NCBI GenBank assembly: GCA_046262495.1
Contig: JBHEMR010000040.1
Span: 1-8,285, forward strand
Direction of reading: 5' to 3'
DNA: 8,285 bases
Source: GCA-003244245 sp046262495
GTDB taxonomy: Bacteria; Actinomycetota; Actinomycetes; Mycobacteriales; Pseudonocardiaceae
Below the pieces are notes generated by a model. The model searched no databases, was not told the DNA's origin, and saw only the letters and a program-made list of their open reading frames with translations. Numbering within the stretch: the stretch's first letter is position 1; each line of letters begins with the position of its first letter. The translations under genes were made by a program, and so were the position numbers. Shown piece by piece: positions 7,448 through 8,285 of the stretch.

Positions 7448-7967
7448 ATGACTAGCACCGAGCAGGCCGGATCCGCGAGCGCGCCGATCTGCTGGAGACG
7501 TTGCGCAAGCATCGCTACTCCAGCGCTACACGGTCCGCGACCTCACCGACGAGCAGGCGGCTCGACGCACCACCGCGAGCGAGCTGTGTCTAGGCGGCCT
7601 GATCAAACACGTCGCGGCGACCGAGCGGGGATGGATCGACTTCATCCTCGACGGCCCCTCAGCGCTGGGGCCATGGGATGAGGCAAGCATCACTGACCGG
7701 TCCGGAGAGTTCAGCGTGCTGGCGGGCGAGACGCTGGCCGCACTGCTCGACGAGTACGACACGGTCAGCCGCCGGACCGATGAGCTGGTGGCGACGCTGC
7801 CCGACCTCGATATCTCCCACCCATTGCCTGAGGCTCCCTGGTTCGAGCCAGGCGCGCGCTGGTCAGCGCGGCGTGTGCTGCTCCACGTGATCGCGGAGAC
7901 CGCCCAGCACGCCGGTCACGCCGACATCATTCGCGAGTCACTCGAAGGCGCCAAGTCCATGGGGTAG
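7448..7967 (+). pseudogene. DUF664 / DinB-like (YfiT superfamily) protein, two frameshifts
   Basis: The conceptual product is about 173 residues, a normal full length for actinobacterial DUF664/DinB-like proteins. These are four-helix-bundle proteins with a His-based metal site; most have no known substrate and some relatives are thiol-dependent transferases. It must be read in three frames. Frame A covers MTSTEQAGS (7448 to about 7474). Frame B covers ERADLLETLRKHRY (7477-7518). Frame C covers QRYTVRDLTDEQ to the stop (7521-7967). Each junction fits the loss of one base. The downstream part is intact and well conserved, with His codons at 7608 (LIKHV), 7884 (LLHVI), 7908 and 7917 (QHAGH), probably the metal ligands. 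Without the lost bases only 83 C-terminal residues could be made, from GTG 7716, lacking the first His. It is either a young pseudogene or carries sequencing indels. It sits where eccB4 should continue and is not an ESX component. Confidence 0.8.
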
Positions 7968-8237
7968 CAACGCAGCTACCCGTGTGCTGCTCGCCTGCAC
8001 AACGAAGACTGTCTCGGATAGGCCGCTGGCATGGCTGGTCGGGTGCAACTTACCGACGACGAAGAGCGCCGCTAATCCCAAGAGAGCGAGGATCAGGCCC
8101 ACCGCCGTCGCCCGCAGGTGGTGGCGCATCGGCTCGTGCAGCATCACCGCGTCCTTGCGGACCAGCGCCGACTCCATCCTGCGGAGCACGAAGCGGTAGG
8201 CCTCCACCTGCGCCTTGGTGGTCGGATTCGTGGGCAT
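7938..8237 (-). pseudogene. eccB4: EccB4 N-terminal fragment (truncated ESX-4 core component)
   Basis: EccB is an ESX core subunit with a short cytosolic N-terminus, one transmembrane helix and a large periplasmic domain, usually about 470-500 residues in all. This frame has 99 codons. Residues 1-67 fit the family: TTKAQVEAYRFVLRRMESAL with its typical YRF-LRR-E pattern, then RHHLRAT, then a helix at about 44-62, then GKLHP. From residue 68 (below about base 8037) the sequence no longer reads like EccB and ends at a stop at 7938. The last ten codons are antisense to the DUF664 gene. The periplasmic domain is absent from the rest of the window, so this is a remnant, or at best a one-helix stub. 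The start at 8237 is chosen from the family N-terminus; its Shine-Dalgarno is weak. Orientation and position match eccB4 facing mycP4. Confidence 0.85.
7958..7984. terminator. Hairpin over the DUF664 stop codon, possible bidirectional terminator
   Basis: GGGTAGC (7962-7968) pairs perfectly with GCTACCC (7975-7981) around a 6-base loop AACGCA. Allowing one bulged G at 7961, the stem extends by CAT/GTG. The TAG stop lies inside the stem. The position between two converging frames suits a terminator acting in either direction, although no T-tract is present. Confidence 0.4.
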
Positions 8238-8277
8238 CGGGTGCCTACCGCTCTTTCCGGGGCTGTACGGTGCCGCA

Positions 8278-8283
8278 GGATAG
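8278..8283 (-). promoter_or_regulatory. Possible -10 box of the eccB4 fragment
   Basis: On the minus strand this reads TATCCT (TANNNT type), about 40 bases upstream of the eccB4 start. Any -35 element would lie beyond the right edge, so it cannot be checked here. Confidence 0.22.
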
Positions 8284-8285
8284 CG

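Overview
The window is high-GC DNA (codon third positions almost always G or C). It carries most of an ESX-4 type VII secretion core locus of the kind found in Mycobacterium. The gene order and orientations, eccC4 leftward, eccD4 then mycP4 rightward, eccB4 leftward, are those I know from M. tuberculosis Rv3447c-Rv3450c. EccC also reads as EccC4 rather than EccC1/2/3/5: it is one fused chain, its second ATPase has VIDGW in place of a normal Walker B, and its third P-loop reads ECGKT. I therefore infer a non-tuberculous Mycobacterium or close relative; the species cannot be told from this window.

Layout. 1-3918 (minus) is eccC4, complete at its start and running off the left edge with probably only 20-30 C-terminal residues missing. 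3919-4322 is a 404-bp divergent intergenic region with no convincing gene; it holds the two start regions, a possible leftward -10 box and a pair of 11-bp direct repeats. 4323-5774 (plus) is eccD4, coupled by a 4-base GTGA overlap to mycP4 at 5771-7207 (plus). Together these encode the motor ATPase, the multi-helix channel subunit and the membrane-anchored mycosin protease of one secretion machine. No eccE-like gene is visible.

The right end departs from the canonical locus. Instead of a roughly 470-codon eccB4 converging on mycP4, only about the first 67 codons of eccB4 remain (8037-8237, minus). They are followed by 32 unrelated codons to a stop at 7938. The space between holds a degraded patch with two very short overlapping reading frames (7209-7381) and a DUF664/DinB-like gene (7448-7967, plus). 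That gene keeps its start, its ribosome binding site and its putative metal-binding histidines, but shows two single-base frameshifts within about 45 bases. A hairpin sits on its stop codon. I infer that an insertion plus deletion, or a deletion joining distant DNA, removed most of eccB4. If no second eccB4 exists elsewhere, this ESX-4 system probably lacks an essential core component although eccC4, eccD4 and mycP4 look intact. I saw no tRNA, rRNA, CRISPR array or recognisable transposase.
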